A stretch of DNA of 64,000 bases from CAYNWH01 sp964400885 (GTDB lineage Bacteria; Patescibacteriota; Patescibacteriia; CAIXNZ01), in the NCBI GenBank assembly GCA_964400885.1, contig CAYNWH010000003.1, positions 9,913 to 73,912 on the forward strand, read 5' to 3'. How positions within the stretch are numbered: position 1 is the first letter of the stretch; every line of letters begins with the position of its first letter. Below, piece by piece: positions 48,518 through 56,983 of the stretch. The position numbers were made by a program, and so were the translations under genes. A model generated the notes under the pieces. That model saw only the letters and a program-made list of their open reading frames with translations. It was not told the origin of the DNA and made no database searches.

Positions 48518-48591
48518 GGAGCGGTAGTTCAGTTGGTTAGAACGCTACCCTGTCACGGTAGAGGCCGCGGGTTCGAGTCCCGTCCGCTCCG
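48518..48591 (+). tRNA. tRNA-Asp (anticodon GTC)
   Basis: A 74-base cloverleaf. The acceptor is GGAGCGG / CCGCTCC with discriminator G, and the anticodon stem-loop is CTACC-CTGTCAC-GGTAG with anticodon GTC. The T-arm is GCGGG-TTCGAGT-CCCGT. CCA is not encoded. Confidence 0.97.
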
Positions 48592-48601
48592 CTAAAAAAG
48601 G

Positions 48602-48626
48602 AACAGCTAATGTTAGCTGTTTTTTT
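48602..48626 (+). terminator. terminator after tRNA-Asp
   Basis: AACAGCTAA-TG-TTAGCTGTT is followed by TTTTT. Confidence 0.85.
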
Positions 48627-48689
48627 GATAGGATCTACGAAACGGTTGGAACTTTTATGGTATAATATCAATATAATAATAAAAAAATT

Positions 48690-49334
48690 ATGTATCAAAA
48701 TAAAACTTGGCAGAACCTATTAGAAAGATACTTAAAAAAAGATTGGATAGATAAGCCAAATATTTTTGCAAAAACTGCAATTAAATATTTCCCTAAACAA
48801 GGCAAGCTTCTTGATTTAGCGTCAGGAGTTGGTCAGGATAGTGTTTTTTTTGCTCAAAAAGGTTATTCGGTTATTTCATCTGATAACTCTGATTATGGTT
48901 TAAAGTTATCGCAACAAAGAGCTAAAGATAATAATGTAATCATATCTTCTAAAAAAGCTGATTTATCAAAAAAATTACCTTTCAAAGATAATACATTTGA
49001 TATTGTATATTGTCATTTAGGATTGCATTACTTTGATGACAAAACAACAAAAAAAATATTTAAAGAAATTCATAGAATATTGAAACCGCAAGGTATTTTC
49101 GCCTCATTATTTAATTCTGTTGATGACCCTGAAATTGATAATCCAAAATTTAAGGAAATTGATAAAAATTATTATCTTGAAACCACAACGGGTTTATATA
49201 AGAGATATTTTTCAGTAAATTATTTGAAGGATGTAATAAAAGGGTTATTTGAACCGATAATTGAAGATAATAAAGGTGAAACTTACAAGGATGAGATTAA
49301 AACTCTAATGAGATTTATTGGCAAAAAGATTTAA
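48690..49334 (+). CDS. SAM-dependent methyltransferase (class I)
   Basis: A 214-residue Rossmann-fold methyltransferase. LLDLASGVGQDSVFFAQKG (about 38-56) is motif I, ISSDNSDYGL motif II, KADLSKKLPFKDNTFDIVYCHLGLHYF motifs III-IV and HRILKPQGIFASLF motif V. The substrate is unknown; this type often acts on small molecules or lipids. The gene is more AT-rich than its neighbours. It is followed directly by a 28-bp repeat that recurs 470 bases further on, and preceded near 48638 by an inverted match to part of it (GTTGGAACT). It may be part of an exchangeable cassette. Confidence 0.87.
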   Translation: MYQNKTWQNLLERYLKKDWIDKPNIFAKTAIKYFPKQGKLLDLASGVGQDSVFFAQKGYSVISSDNSDYGLKLSQQRAKDNNVIISSKKADLSKKLPFKDNTFDIVYCHLGLHYFDDKTTKKIFKEIHRILKPQGIFASLFNSVDDPEIDNPKFKEIDKNYYLETTTGLYKRYFSVNYLKDVIKGLFEPIIEDNKGETYKDEIKTLMRFIGKKI

Positions 49335-49335
49335 C

Positions 49336-49409
49336 AAATAGTTCCAACATAGTCAATTAGCCCCCGAATTTTACAAAAAATCGCTAAAATAGCGATTTTT
49401 GGGTATAAT
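49336..49409. repeat. cassette-border repeat, copy 1 (28-bp repeat, hairpin, -10 box)
   Basis: A 28-bp sequence containing GTTCCAACATAGTCAA, then a hairpin AAATCGCT-AAAAT-AGCGATTT with a T-run, then TATAAT (49404-49409). It ends one gene and starts the next. Copy 2 is at 49806-49890. Confidence 0.8.
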
Positions 49410-49436
49410 GTGAATATAATTATTAACTACAAAATC

Positions 49437-49778
49437 ATGAAAAAAGGTAAAAATAAAATTATAATAATTATACTTCTTATAATCCTAGTACTGATAATAA
49501 TTTCTGTAGGTTACTATCTTTATTATTTAAAAGTATATTTACCCAAAATTTACTTAATTGCAGACTGTAGCAATGCTCATAATCCACCAGATACACGGTC
49601 GTGTATATATTATAAAAATATTAATAATGAAAAATTATGCAATAAAGTTGGTGGTAGATGGGAGGATTTTCCTCAAGCAGCCAGTATTGCCCAAGGGAAA
49701 ACTGGTAAAATTTGTATTGTAGAATTAAATGATAATCCGTTAAACCAACAAATCTTTGAGAGTGATACATATAATTGA
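49437..49778 (+). CDS. small single-pass membrane protein, unknown
   Basis: A 113-residue protein with a lysine-rich start (MKKGKNK), one membrane helix (about 8-28) and an outside domain with four cysteines (ADCSNAH, RSCIYY, EKLCNKVGG, GKICIVE) that could form two disulphides. I chose the ATG at 49437. The upstream GTG at 49410 lies directly against the -10 box and cannot be translated from that promoter. It stands between two copies of the cassette-border repeat, with the methyltransferase before it and a DUF3175 gene after. Function unknown. Confidence 0.7.
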   Translation: MKKGKNKIIIIILLIILVLIIISVGYYLYYLKVYLPKIYLIADCSNAHNPPDTRSCIYYKNINNEKLCNKVGGRWEDFPQAASIAQGKTGKICIVELNDNPLNQQIFESDTYN

Positions 49779-49805
49779 TGATATTAAAAAGTAATAACAA
49801 TACTT

Positions 49806-49890
49806 AAATAGTTCCAACATAGTCAACTAGCCCTCAAAGCAATCAACAAGAAATCGCTTATCCAGCGATTTTTTGTTATATTATAAATAT
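49806..49890. repeat. cassette-border repeat, copy 2
   Basis: The same 28-bp sequence with one change (27/28), then a hairpin with identical arms but a different loop (AAATCGCT-TATCC-AGCGATTT), then a TATATTATAAAT -10-like stretch directly before the ATG at 49891. Confidence 0.8.
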
Positions 49891-50175
49891 ATGAATTTTA
49901 AGAGCAAAAAATATTGGTCAGGCAAGGTGACTAGAGAAAGCCATGCTTTGGCCTTGGCAGAAGGTATTTTTACCTGGTCAGATCCGAAAAAAATTGCTCA
50001 ATCATTAAAAAAATCGGCTGAAGAAAGCTGGGCCAGAAAAGCCACTCCTTTTCAGTCAGCCATGTCCATGCTTAATTTTTACATTAACCGCGCTGGAAAA
50101 AATCTAGAGCCTAAACAGAAAAAAATTTTAGAACAAGCTAAAATAGAATTGCGAGAATTATTTGGCCGAATATAG
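49891..50175 (+). CDS. DUF3175 family protein
   Basis: A 94-residue cytoplasmic protein. KKYWSGKVTRESHALALAEGIFTWSDPKKIAQSLKKSAEESWARKATPFQSAMSMLNFYINRAGKNL is the conserved DUF3175 pattern, found in many bacteria and of unknown function. I chose the ATG at 49891; the longer frame begins with TTG inside the promoter. With a -10-like box ending 1-3 bases before the ATG the message may be leaderless. It follows the second cassette-border repeat, so it could be either the old neighbour or part of the cassette. Confidence 0.85.
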   Translation: MNFKSKKYWSGKVTRESHALALAEGIFTWSDPKKIAQSLKKSAEESWARKATPFQSAMSMLNFYINRAGKNLEPKQKKILEQAKIELRELFGRI

Positions 50176-50254
50176 TTTTAAATTTGAATAACTGCAAGGC
50201 TTGATTTTTATTTTTACTTATGCTAAAGTGTGATAATTATGTTAAAATAAAACC

Positions 50255-51247
50255 ATGAAAATAAGACAACAATTTTATCTAGTATTAATTATTTTAATTT
50301 TGCTGATCATTGCATCAGCCGGTTTTGTCTTTGCTAAAATTGAAAAAGATACTGATGCAGATACTCTTTCTGATTATGAGGAACAAAATGTTTATACTAC
50401 TGAAGAAAATAATCAAGATACTGATGCCGACACTTATCCTGATGCCACTGAAATTTATTATGGCTATTCCCCATTAGAAGGCAATAATGCCAAATTAACT
50501 ACGGTTCAACTGGACATACCCTATATCAATGAATCTCCTGACGGCAGCTGGACAGGTCCCTGGAAAAATGCCTGCGAAGAAGCCAGCATTGCTATGATTG
50601 AAAATTTTTATTTAGGCAAAAAAGATGTCACAATCAAAGAAGCTATGAACTTCATGAGTGTGCTTTTTACCAAACAAAACCAGATCTGGGGTTCAAATGC
50701 TGATGCTGATGCTGCTCGCTCAACAAAATTGATAGATGAATATACTAATTATAATGCTGTTATAAAAGATAATCCCACAATTGAAGAAATAAAAACAGAA
50801 TTGCAGCGTAAACGACCAGTCATTATTCCTGTTTATGGCAAAACTTTAAAAAATTCTAATATTCCTTTTTTAGCTACTGGCTCTTATTATCATATGATGA
50901 TTATTATTGGTTATGATGATGAAACGCAGGAATTTATTACTAATGATACTGGAGATATAAAAACCGGAGCCAATCACCGCTATAAATATGGAACAATAAT
51001 GGACTCTTTACATGATTTTAATTTCGCAGAACATAAAGCCAATGGTCCGGCTAAAGCTATATTTACTTATCCTAAATTAGTTAAATTAATTTCCAGCCCT
51101 AAAGTCTATTACCTCAAAGATAATACCAAGCAATGGATTGTTAATGAAAACACATTTAATGCTAAGGGATTTGACTGGGATGCGATCAATATTGTTCAGC
51201 CTCAATGGCTGGTTAATTTCCAGACTGGAAATGATATAAAAATATAA
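50255..51247 (+). CDS. secreted C39-like cysteine protease with surface-domain remnant
   Basis: A 330-residue exported protein. A signal helix (about 8-27) is followed by two thrombospondin type-3-like calcium repeats (DTDADTLSDYEEQN, DTDADTYPDATEI). A papain-like peptidase C39_2 domain (about 85-275) follows. KNACEEASIAMIENF supplies the catalytic Cys, YYHMMIIIGYDD the His and FITNDTG the Asp. The last about 60 residues (YPKLVKLISSPKVYYLKDNTKQWIVNENTF) are a shortened relative of the surface domain in 19846, 22196 and 25933. Substrate unknown; it could crop peptide-linked surface material. Confidence 0.83.
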   Translation: MKIRQQFYLVLIILILLIIASAGFVFAKIEKDTDADTLSDYEEQNVYTTEENNQDTDADTYPDATEIYYGYSPLEGNNAKLTTVQLDIPYINESPDGSWTGPWKNACEEASIAMIENFYLGKKDVTIKEAMNFMSVLFTKQNQIWGSNADADAARSTKLIDEYTNYNAVIKDNPTIEEIKTELQRKRPVIIPVYGKTLKNSNIPFLATGSYYHMMIIIGYDDETQEFITNDTGDIKTGANHRYKYGTIMDSLHDFNFAEHKANGPAKAIFTYPKLVKLISSPKVYYLKDNTKQWIVNENTFNAKGFDWDAINIVQPQWLVNFQTGNDIKI

Positions 51248-51296
51248 TATTTAATACAAAAATATACTAAAATAAAATAATTGACTATTTAAAAAG

Positions 51297-51321
51297 CAAG
51301 GTTCACAAACCTTGTCTTTTT
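51297..51321. terminator. bidirectional terminator
   Basis: CAAGGTT-CACA-AACCTTG is followed by TCTTTTTT, between convergent genes. Confidence 0.88.
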
Positions 51322-51340
51322 TATAAAATAATTCAGATTT

Positions 51341-53881
51341 TTAAATTTCAAATTTTTTATAAATAAACTTTTTGACAAATTCTACTATAGTAAAATAAAC
51401 AAAAGCTAAAACAATAATAACTGCTGCCTGCCATAATTTCAAGACGCCAAAACCGAAATACGATCTTAAGCCAGTAAATAATATTAATACAATTAATACC
51501 GTAGTAATCAACGAAGCCCAAACAAGTGATTTACTGGGTTTGCTCTGCCAAAACCATCTTTTAGTACGAATGACAAAAATCAGCAAAACTTCTGTTAAAT
51601 AAGATTCCCAAAACCAGCCTGCCTGAAAAACAGCCATTTGAGCATGAAGTATCAAGATCAAAAAGCCAAAAGTGACATAATCAATGACTGATGATAATAG
51701 GCCAAAATAATTCATGGCTTTTTTAATTTTTCCAATATCCCACTGCTTGGGTTTTTTTAAATATTCCTCATCAACTTCGTCGCCGGAAATAGCCAGCATC
51801 GGAAAATCACTAAAAAAATTTAATAAGATAACTTGGACTGGCAGCATAGGAATAAAAGGCAAGAATAAAGCAGCGCCAGTGACAGTGAACATGTTGCCAT
51901 AATTAGAGCTAATAGTACAAAGAATATATTTTAAAGTATTGCCAAATGTTTTACGGCCTTCCTCAACTCCGCCGATCAAAACGTGCAAACTTTTTTTTAG
52001 TAAAATAACATCAGCTGCTTCTTTGGCTACATCAACAGCCGTATCAACAGAAATACCCACATCAGCTGCGCGTAAAGCCGGTGCATCATTAACGCCATCA
52101 CCCAAGAATGCCACATTATGACCTGCCTGCTTTAAGGCTTTGACAATTCTTAATTTATGTTCTGGCGTGACTTTGGCAAAAACATCAACGCCATAAACTA
52201 CATGTCTTAATTTTTCATCGCTCATTTTATCTACTTCCTCACCTAGCAAAATCTTGGAGTATTCATGGCAAATTTCCTGGCATAATTTCTTAGCAGCCAA
52301 CTCGTTATCACCGGTCAAAATCTTAATATTGACTCCCAAACTTTTAAAAATCTTAATTGATTCAGCGGCTGTTTTTTTAGGCGGATCACTAAAAATAATC
52401 AACCCTAGCAAAGTTAAATCTTTTTCATCTGCGACTTTATATTCTGTTTGATTAGAAATTTTTTTATAAGCTACTAAAATAACCCGATAACCTTCGTCAG
52501 CCAATTTTTCTAAGGTTTTTCTGACTTTGCCAAGATGATTTTGAATTTTTTCCTCACGATTATTTATCTCAATTTGAGAGCAAATAGCCAATACTTCTTC
52601 AACTGCACCTTTACAAATTAAAATCTTTTGTTTATCTTTTTCAGCAATAATGCTCATGCGGCGGCGGTAAAAATCAAAAGGTATACTGGCTAATGCTTTA
52701 TAACCATTATTTTTTTTCAAATTCTCCTGTGCATATTTAAAAATTGCTTCATCCAAAGGGTTCGGAGCTAAATCATGTTTTAACGTATAATGACTGCCCA
52801 AATTAGCATAATACAAAACATCCAAATTTTTCTTTTCATCAAAATCCAAATAATTTTCTAATATAATCTTGCCTTCAGTTAATGTACCTGTCTTATCAGT
52901 GCAAATCACATCAGCATTGCCTAAATTTTCAATTGCCATTAAACGTTTAACAATCACGTCTTTCTTTGCCATTTTACGTGCACCCCGTGAAAGATTTATA
53001 GTTATGATGATCGGCAATAATTCCGGAGAAATGCCCACTGCAATAGCCAAGGAAAAAAGCAAAGCTTCCAGCCAATTGCCTTTAAATAAAGCCAATATAA
53101 GAAAGACTAAAAAAGAAAACAGGATAATTATTCTAAACAAAAAATAGCCAAAGTCACTAATGCCTTTTTGAAAGGCTGAAGGCGGTTCCTGTTGTTCAAG
53201 TAATTTAGCTGTCTGGCCTAAAAAAGTTTGCTTGCCAATAGCCACTACAATGCCTTTGCCATTGCCCTGCACCACATGGCTGCCGCTAAAAACTAAATTA
53301 GCAGCTTCTAGCGGCTGCTGGCAGCCGCTTATAAAATCAGCTGTTTTCTCTGCCGGAAAAGATTCTCCGCTTAATATTGCCTGATTGACAGCAAGATTAT
53401 TAGTTTCGACTAAGCGTAAATCAGCTGGTATAATAGAGCTAATCTGCAATAAAACAACATCCCCCACGACCAATTCAGTAGCATTAATATGCTTGATTTT
53501 ATTATCGCGAATAACAGCCGTTTTTAAAGCAACTTTATTTTTTAAAACTTCCAGCGTTTTTTCTGAACGGTATTCTTGGATAAAGGCCAAAATCGCTGAT
53601 ATAAGAATCATAGCAATAATAATCACTGCTGAAGTATATTCACCCAAAAAACCGGAAATTATAGTGGCTAAAAGCAAAATAATAATCAAAGGATTCTTGA
53701 ATTGGTCTATAAAAATCGAAATAGCTGAACGTTTTTTTTGGCTAATTAATTGATTTTTGCCATACTTCACCTGTCTGTCTTTCGCTTCCTGAGAGCTTAA
53801 ACCCTGAGGGCTTGTTTTAAGCACATTATACATTGCTTCTGGCTGAAAATCAGTATATTTGATTATGCTGTTATTGGACAT
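51341..53881 (-). CDS. mgtA: P-type ATPase, MgtA/MgtB-like magnesium importer
   Basis: An ATP-driven cation pump of the P3B type, most like the magnesium importers. The N-terminal cation ATPase domain (LKTSPQGLSSQEAKDRQVKYGKNQL) is followed by helices, actuator motif LSGESFPAEK and intramembrane segment AVGISPELLPIIITINLSRGA. The phosphorylation site CTDKTGTLTEG has the aspartate near residue 330, followed by KILTGDNELAAKKL and GDGVNDAPALRAADVGISV. The VGISPELLP form is characteristic of MgtA rather than calcium pumps. Length 846 is full. No MgtC or leader-type riboswitch was seen. It is a single gene, convergent with the 50255 gene. Confidence 0.92.
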   Translation of the reverse strand: MSNNSIIKYTDFQPEAMYNVLKTSPQGLSSQEAKDRQVKYGKNQLISQKKRSAISIFIDQFKNPLIIILLLATIISGFLGEYTSAVIIIAMILISAILAFIQEYRSEKTLEVLKNKVALKTAVIRDNKIKHINATELVVGDVVLLQISSIIPADLRLVETNNLAVNQAILSGESFPAEKTADFISGCQQPLEAANLVFSGSHVVQGNGKGIVVAIGKQTFLGQTAKLLEQQEPPSAFQKGISDFGYFLFRIIILFSFLVFLILALFKGNWLEALLFSLAIAVGISPELLPIIITINLSRGARKMAKKDVIVKRLMAIENLGNADVICTDKTGTLTEGKIILENYLDFDEKKNLDVLYYANLGSHYTLKHDLAPNPLDEAIFKYAQENLKKNNGYKALASIPFDFYRRRMSIIAEKDKQKILICKGAVEEVLAICSQIEINNREEKIQNHLGKVRKTLEKLADEGYRVILVAYKKISNQTEYKVADEKDLTLLGLIIFSDPPKKTAAESIKIFKSLGVNIKILTGDNELAAKKLCQEICHEYSKILLGEEVDKMSDEKLRHVVYGVDVFAKVTPEHKLRIVKALKQAGHNVAFLGDGVNDAPALRAADVGISVDTAVDVAKEAADVILLKKSLHVLIGGVEEGRKTFGNTLKYILCTISSNYGNMFTVTGAALFLPFIPMLPVQVILLNFFSDFPMLAISGDEVDEEYLKKPKQWDIGKIKKAMNYFGLLSSVIDYVTFGFLILILHAQMAVFQAGWFWESYLTEVLLIFVIRTKRWFWQSKPSKSLVWASLITTVLIVLILFTGLRSYFGFGVLKLWQAAVIIVLAFVYFTIVEFVKKFIYKKFEI

Positions 53882-54000
53882 TAAAATGTTTATTAATTAT
53901 TATTATAATTATAGCAATTTTAAGCCCTGTTAGACAGAGTTAAACTAATAATAAAAAAACGGACCAGACATAAGGCCGCTTGCAAATAAATTAAAGGTCA

Positions 54001-54729
54001 CTAATAAGAAACAAAATTCTTATACTCTTCTAAAAAATCACTCAAACTCTTTTTTAGTTTATTCTTTTCTACATTATTCAATACTAATACTTTTTTACTT
54101 TCTCGCAATTGAACTGCCTCTTTAACATATTTTAACCCATCAAAATCAGGGAAAATCTTTTTTAATGCTCTGGGAATATCTCGTTTTTTTACAATTATAC
54201 CTTTGCTTAGCAAAAGCTCGTTGCTCATATTAATAATATAATTAACCCAGTTGCGCGGTTTTCTACTAAAAATATTCCAAGCTTTATCAGGATTAGTAGC
54301 ATAAAGATATTCAGCCCTTAATTCGCAGCCTAAATCCCTTTTTATGATTTCCTTTACTGGCGGTATCATTTTTGTTATATCTTTCCCCCATATAACTCTG
54401 GCCTGAATTTTATATTTTATAAGTCCCAAATTCGTAAAAAATCTGGTTGCTTTATTATTATTTTTAATTCGATTAATTAAGTCCTGATAAGATCTTATAA
54501 CATATTGAATATCAAGCTTATATTTTTTTGCTAAATTATTTAAATTTATCTTTTTTATGTTATCAATATTTTTTACTAAAACTAAAAGGTCATAATCACT
54601 ATAACCTTCTATAAAATCATAATTTGCATAACTGCCTTCAACTACTAGACTTACTAGATTTTTGCCTAATTTACTTTTAATTGCTTCTATTAGCTCTTGC
54701 TCCATTAAAAATAATTTCCCCTTATTCAT
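54001..54729 (-). CDS. nucleotidyltransferase-domain protein
   Basis: A 242-residue protein with a pol-beta-type nucleotidyltransferase core. VVEGSYANYDFIEGYSDYDLLVLVK (about 29-53) holds the GSY motif and the metal-binding Asp pair, with LDIQYVIRS as the third acidic strand. The C-terminal half is helical, as in aminoglycoside nucleotidyltransferases, but no specific resistance family is recognised. The ATG at 54729 is in frame with an internal ATG at 54705 that has AAGGGGA before it; either may be used. It ends an operon begun by pgi (3 bases between the genes). Confidence 0.8.
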   Translation of the reverse strand: MNKGKLFLMEQELIEAIKSKLGKNLVSLVVEGSYANYDFIEGYSDYDLLVLVKNIDNIKKINLNNLAKKYKLDIQYVIRSYQDLINRIKNNNKATRFFTNLGLIKYKIQARVIWGKDITKMIPPVKEIIKRDLGCELRAEYLYATNPDKAWNIFSRKPRNWVNYIINMSNELLLSKGIIVKKRDIPRALKKIFPDFDGLKYVKEAVQLRESKKVLVLNNVEKNKLKKSLSDFLEEYKNFVSY

Positions 54730-54732
54730 AAT

Positions 54733-56103
54733 TTAAATACTATCTATTTCTTCTTTATATTTTTCATAACCTTCCTTGCCTAACAAGCCATACATATAAT
54801 TTTTGCTTTGTTCAACGCCTGGCTGGTCAAAAACATTAATATGTAAAAATTCACCCAGATAATAAACAGCCATTTCCATAAAATAAAATAACTGGCCTAA
54901 ATAATATTCATCTAAATATGGCAAAATAATTGTGCCATTGGGTCTTTTATTTTCCATCAAAGAAACCGAGGTTGCCCAATGTTCAATGTTCAAAATATCT
55001 TTAAATTTATGCCCGGCGAAATAACTAGCCTCTACGTTTTTATATTCTGGCACTTTAAAATTATTGCTAATATTAGCCACTTTTATAAAAGTAATAATTT
55101 TATCATAAGGTCCTTCAATGTAAAGCTGAATCTGGGAATGCTGATCAGTCGGCCCTAAAGCAGCAATCGGCGTAATGCCGCAGTTAACAAGTTTTTTCTT
55201 TAAATCATGTTTATTGGCCAAACTTTCTCCCCAAAGCTGCCTAAACCAAAAACCAACTTCATTCAGATAATAATCATAAGGCATTAAAATAGAAATATTT
55301 TGCTTGCGTTTTTTATAAGCTAAATATTGCAGTGCGGCAAAGAAAAAAGCTAAATTTTTGTTATAATTATTACTTTTAGCATTTCCAGCCATAACCCTGG
55401 CACCAGCTGTCAGCTCTTTGATATCAAAACCAGCACAAGCTGCTGGCAGTAAACCGTTGATTGACAAAACTGAATAGCGACCTCCTCCAGCATAGTGTTC
55501 TATAATTAAATAATCTTCCTTTTTAGCTATTTCTAAAAGCTCACCATTTTCTAAATTTGTAGTAATTATAAAATGCACTTTATGCCTTTTATGGCCAACT
55601 TTACTAATTACTTTTTTACGCAGTAATAAAAAAGTAGCAAGCGGTTCAATCGTATTGCCTGATTTGGAAACTATATAAAAAACAGTTTCCCTTAAGTTTA
55701 AAATCCCTAATAAATCAGCAATGGGCTGAGGATCAGTTGTATCGCCTAAGAAATAAACTTTCAAATTTCTGCCTTGCTTTGGTTTTAAAGACGCAAAGCT
55801 GCCAGCCAAAGCGCTGTAAATCGCCTTGGCACCTAAATCAGAACCGCCGATACCGACTACAACCAAATTTCTAAATCTTTTCCTTAAATTTTTAGCTAAT
55901 TTGATAATTTGCTTGATTGTTTTACGCTCATAAGGCAATTCTTGCCAACTCAAATCAGGATTATGGCGCTCCTGCTTAATTTTTTTATTTATTTTCTTTA
56001 AATCTCTGGCTAATTTAGCAACTTCAGCAGTTTTAAACCCATATTTGCCAACATGTTTTGCCGACATGAATTTGTAATCATATTTTAGCAATGGTCCCAA
56101 CAT
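54733..56103 (-). CDS. pgi: glucose-6-phosphate isomerase
   Basis: It interconverts glucose-6-phosphate and fructose-6-phosphate. VVGIGGSDLGAKAIYSAL (about 80-97) and IVSKSGNTIEPLATF bind the phosphate. GGGRYSVLSINGLLPAACAGFDI is family signature one, LNEVGFWFRQLWGESLANK carries the catalytic Glu region, and FDQPGVEQSKNYMYGLL is the conserved C-terminal block with its catalytic Lys. Length 456 corresponds to the shorter bacterial/archaeal form. It feeds glucose units into nucleotide-sugar synthesis as well as glycolysis, and ppsA nearby works in the gluconeogenic direction. A 12-bp inverted repeat lies upstream (56129-56166). Confidence 0.95.
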   Translation of the reverse strand: MLGPLLKYDYKFMSAKHVGKYGFKTAEVAKLARDLKKINKKIKQERHNPDLSWQELPYERKTIKQIIKLAKNLRKRFRNLVVVGIGGSDLGAKAIYSALAGSFASLKPKQGRNLKVYFLGDTTDPQPIADLLGILNLRETVFYIVSKSGNTIEPLATFLLLRKKVISKVGHKRHKVHFIITTNLENGELLEIAKKEDYLIIEHYAGGGRYSVLSINGLLPAACAGFDIKELTAGARVMAGNAKSNNYNKNLAFFFAALQYLAYKKRKQNISILMPYDYYLNEVGFWFRQLWGESLANKHDLKKKLVNCGITPIAALGPTDQHSQIQLYIEGPYDKIITFIKVANISNNFKVPEYKNVEASYFAGHKFKDILNIEHWATSVSLMENKRPNGTIILPYLDEYYLGQLFYFMEMAVYYLGEFLHINVFDQPGVEQSKNYMYGLLGKEGYEKYKEEIDSI

Positions 56104-56128
56104 ATTAGAATTTTAGATTTTTAGATTT

Positions 56129-56166
56129 TTAGCGTTTTAGTCATGGCTAAAATTCTAAAACGCTAA
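56129..56166. repeat. 12-bp perfect inverted repeat upstream of pgi
   Basis: TTAGCGTTTTAG and CTAAAACGCTAA are separated by 14 bases, within a stretch of TTTTAGA words. Confidence 0.8.
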
Positions 56167-56208
56167 AGAACTGTAACTCTAATTAATTATACCACATTTT
56201 CTTGCTTC

Positions 56209-56237
56209 TTAAAATTTATTCTATTTAATGCTATAAT
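56209..56237 (+). promoter_or_regulatory. promoter of the 56264 gene
   Basis: TTAAAA (56209-56214), a 17-base spacer ending ATGC, and TATAAT (56232-56237). Confidence 0.65.
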
Positions 56238-56263
56238 ATAATTATATAAATTAACCTAAATAT

Positions 56264-56983
56264 ATGCGCAATTTTATTATTATCATCTTTATTTTCTTCT
56301 TACTTTTCTTGGTTGGCTCACTTTTTATTATCGATCCGCTGATTTTTTATCTAATGATTTTCATGGCTTTTTTGATTGCCATTATTTGCTTAATTTATTA
56401 TTTAGGCAAAATTAGAGGAGTTATAGCTGCTTTGCTTTTTATATTTTTACCGTTTGCCATTGAATATCTATTTTATACTCTTAACTTGCCGCTTTTTGAA
56501 AATCCTTTAATCAGCGAGCTTTCTAAACAAGAACTGGTTCTGGCCATTACCCTTAATAATTTATTTTTTATCTTTACTGTCCCTTTGCTTTTCATGACTG
56601 CTTTATTTGTCGCCCAGAAGATTAAACCTTTTGTTAATATCAAAACCTACCATAAAACTTTTCTAGTTATCATCAGTTCAATTTTAGTTTCTTTAAATTT
56701 TATTTCAATCACGCAAAATAGTTTCATTTATCAAAACGCCATTAAATGGCTGATTATTGCTTTAGTTCTTAACATCTTACTGGCTAAATTATATAATTTT
56801 AAGCCGGAAACTCCGGAAATCTTTAAAGAATTGCCAGTTATTTTATTTTTAACAATTTATGGCGCAGGAGCCCTAAGGCAATTAAATTTCTTCAATCTAA
56901 TATTTATTCTTTTGCTTACGATTTTTTACCTGGTTATTTTATACGATGAATATAAGACGAAAAAAATCAGCCAGAGCGCTTAA
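56264..56983 (+). CDS. polytopic membrane protein, unknown
   Basis: A 239-residue, very hydrophobic protein with about seven or eight membrane helices. The loop LFENPLISELSKQELV (about 82-97) is the only longer soluble segment; the C-terminus ends DEYKTKKISQSA in the cytoplasm. No family recognised. It has its own extended -10 promoter but no Shine-Dalgarno site. Its 3' end overlaps the convergent lgt gene by 17 bases, so there is no terminator between them. Confidence 0.72.
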   Translation: MRNFIIIIFIFFLLFLVGSLFIIDPLIFYLMIFMAFLIAIICLIYYLGKIRGVIAALLFIFLPFAIEYLFYTLNLPLFENPLISELSKQELVLAITLNNLFFIFTVPLLFMTALFVAQKIKPFVNIKTYHKTFLVIISSILVSLNFISITQNSFIYQNAIKWLIIALVLNILLAKLYNFKPETPEIFKELPVILFLTIYGAGALRQLNFFNLIFILLLTIFYLVILYDEYKTKKISQSA

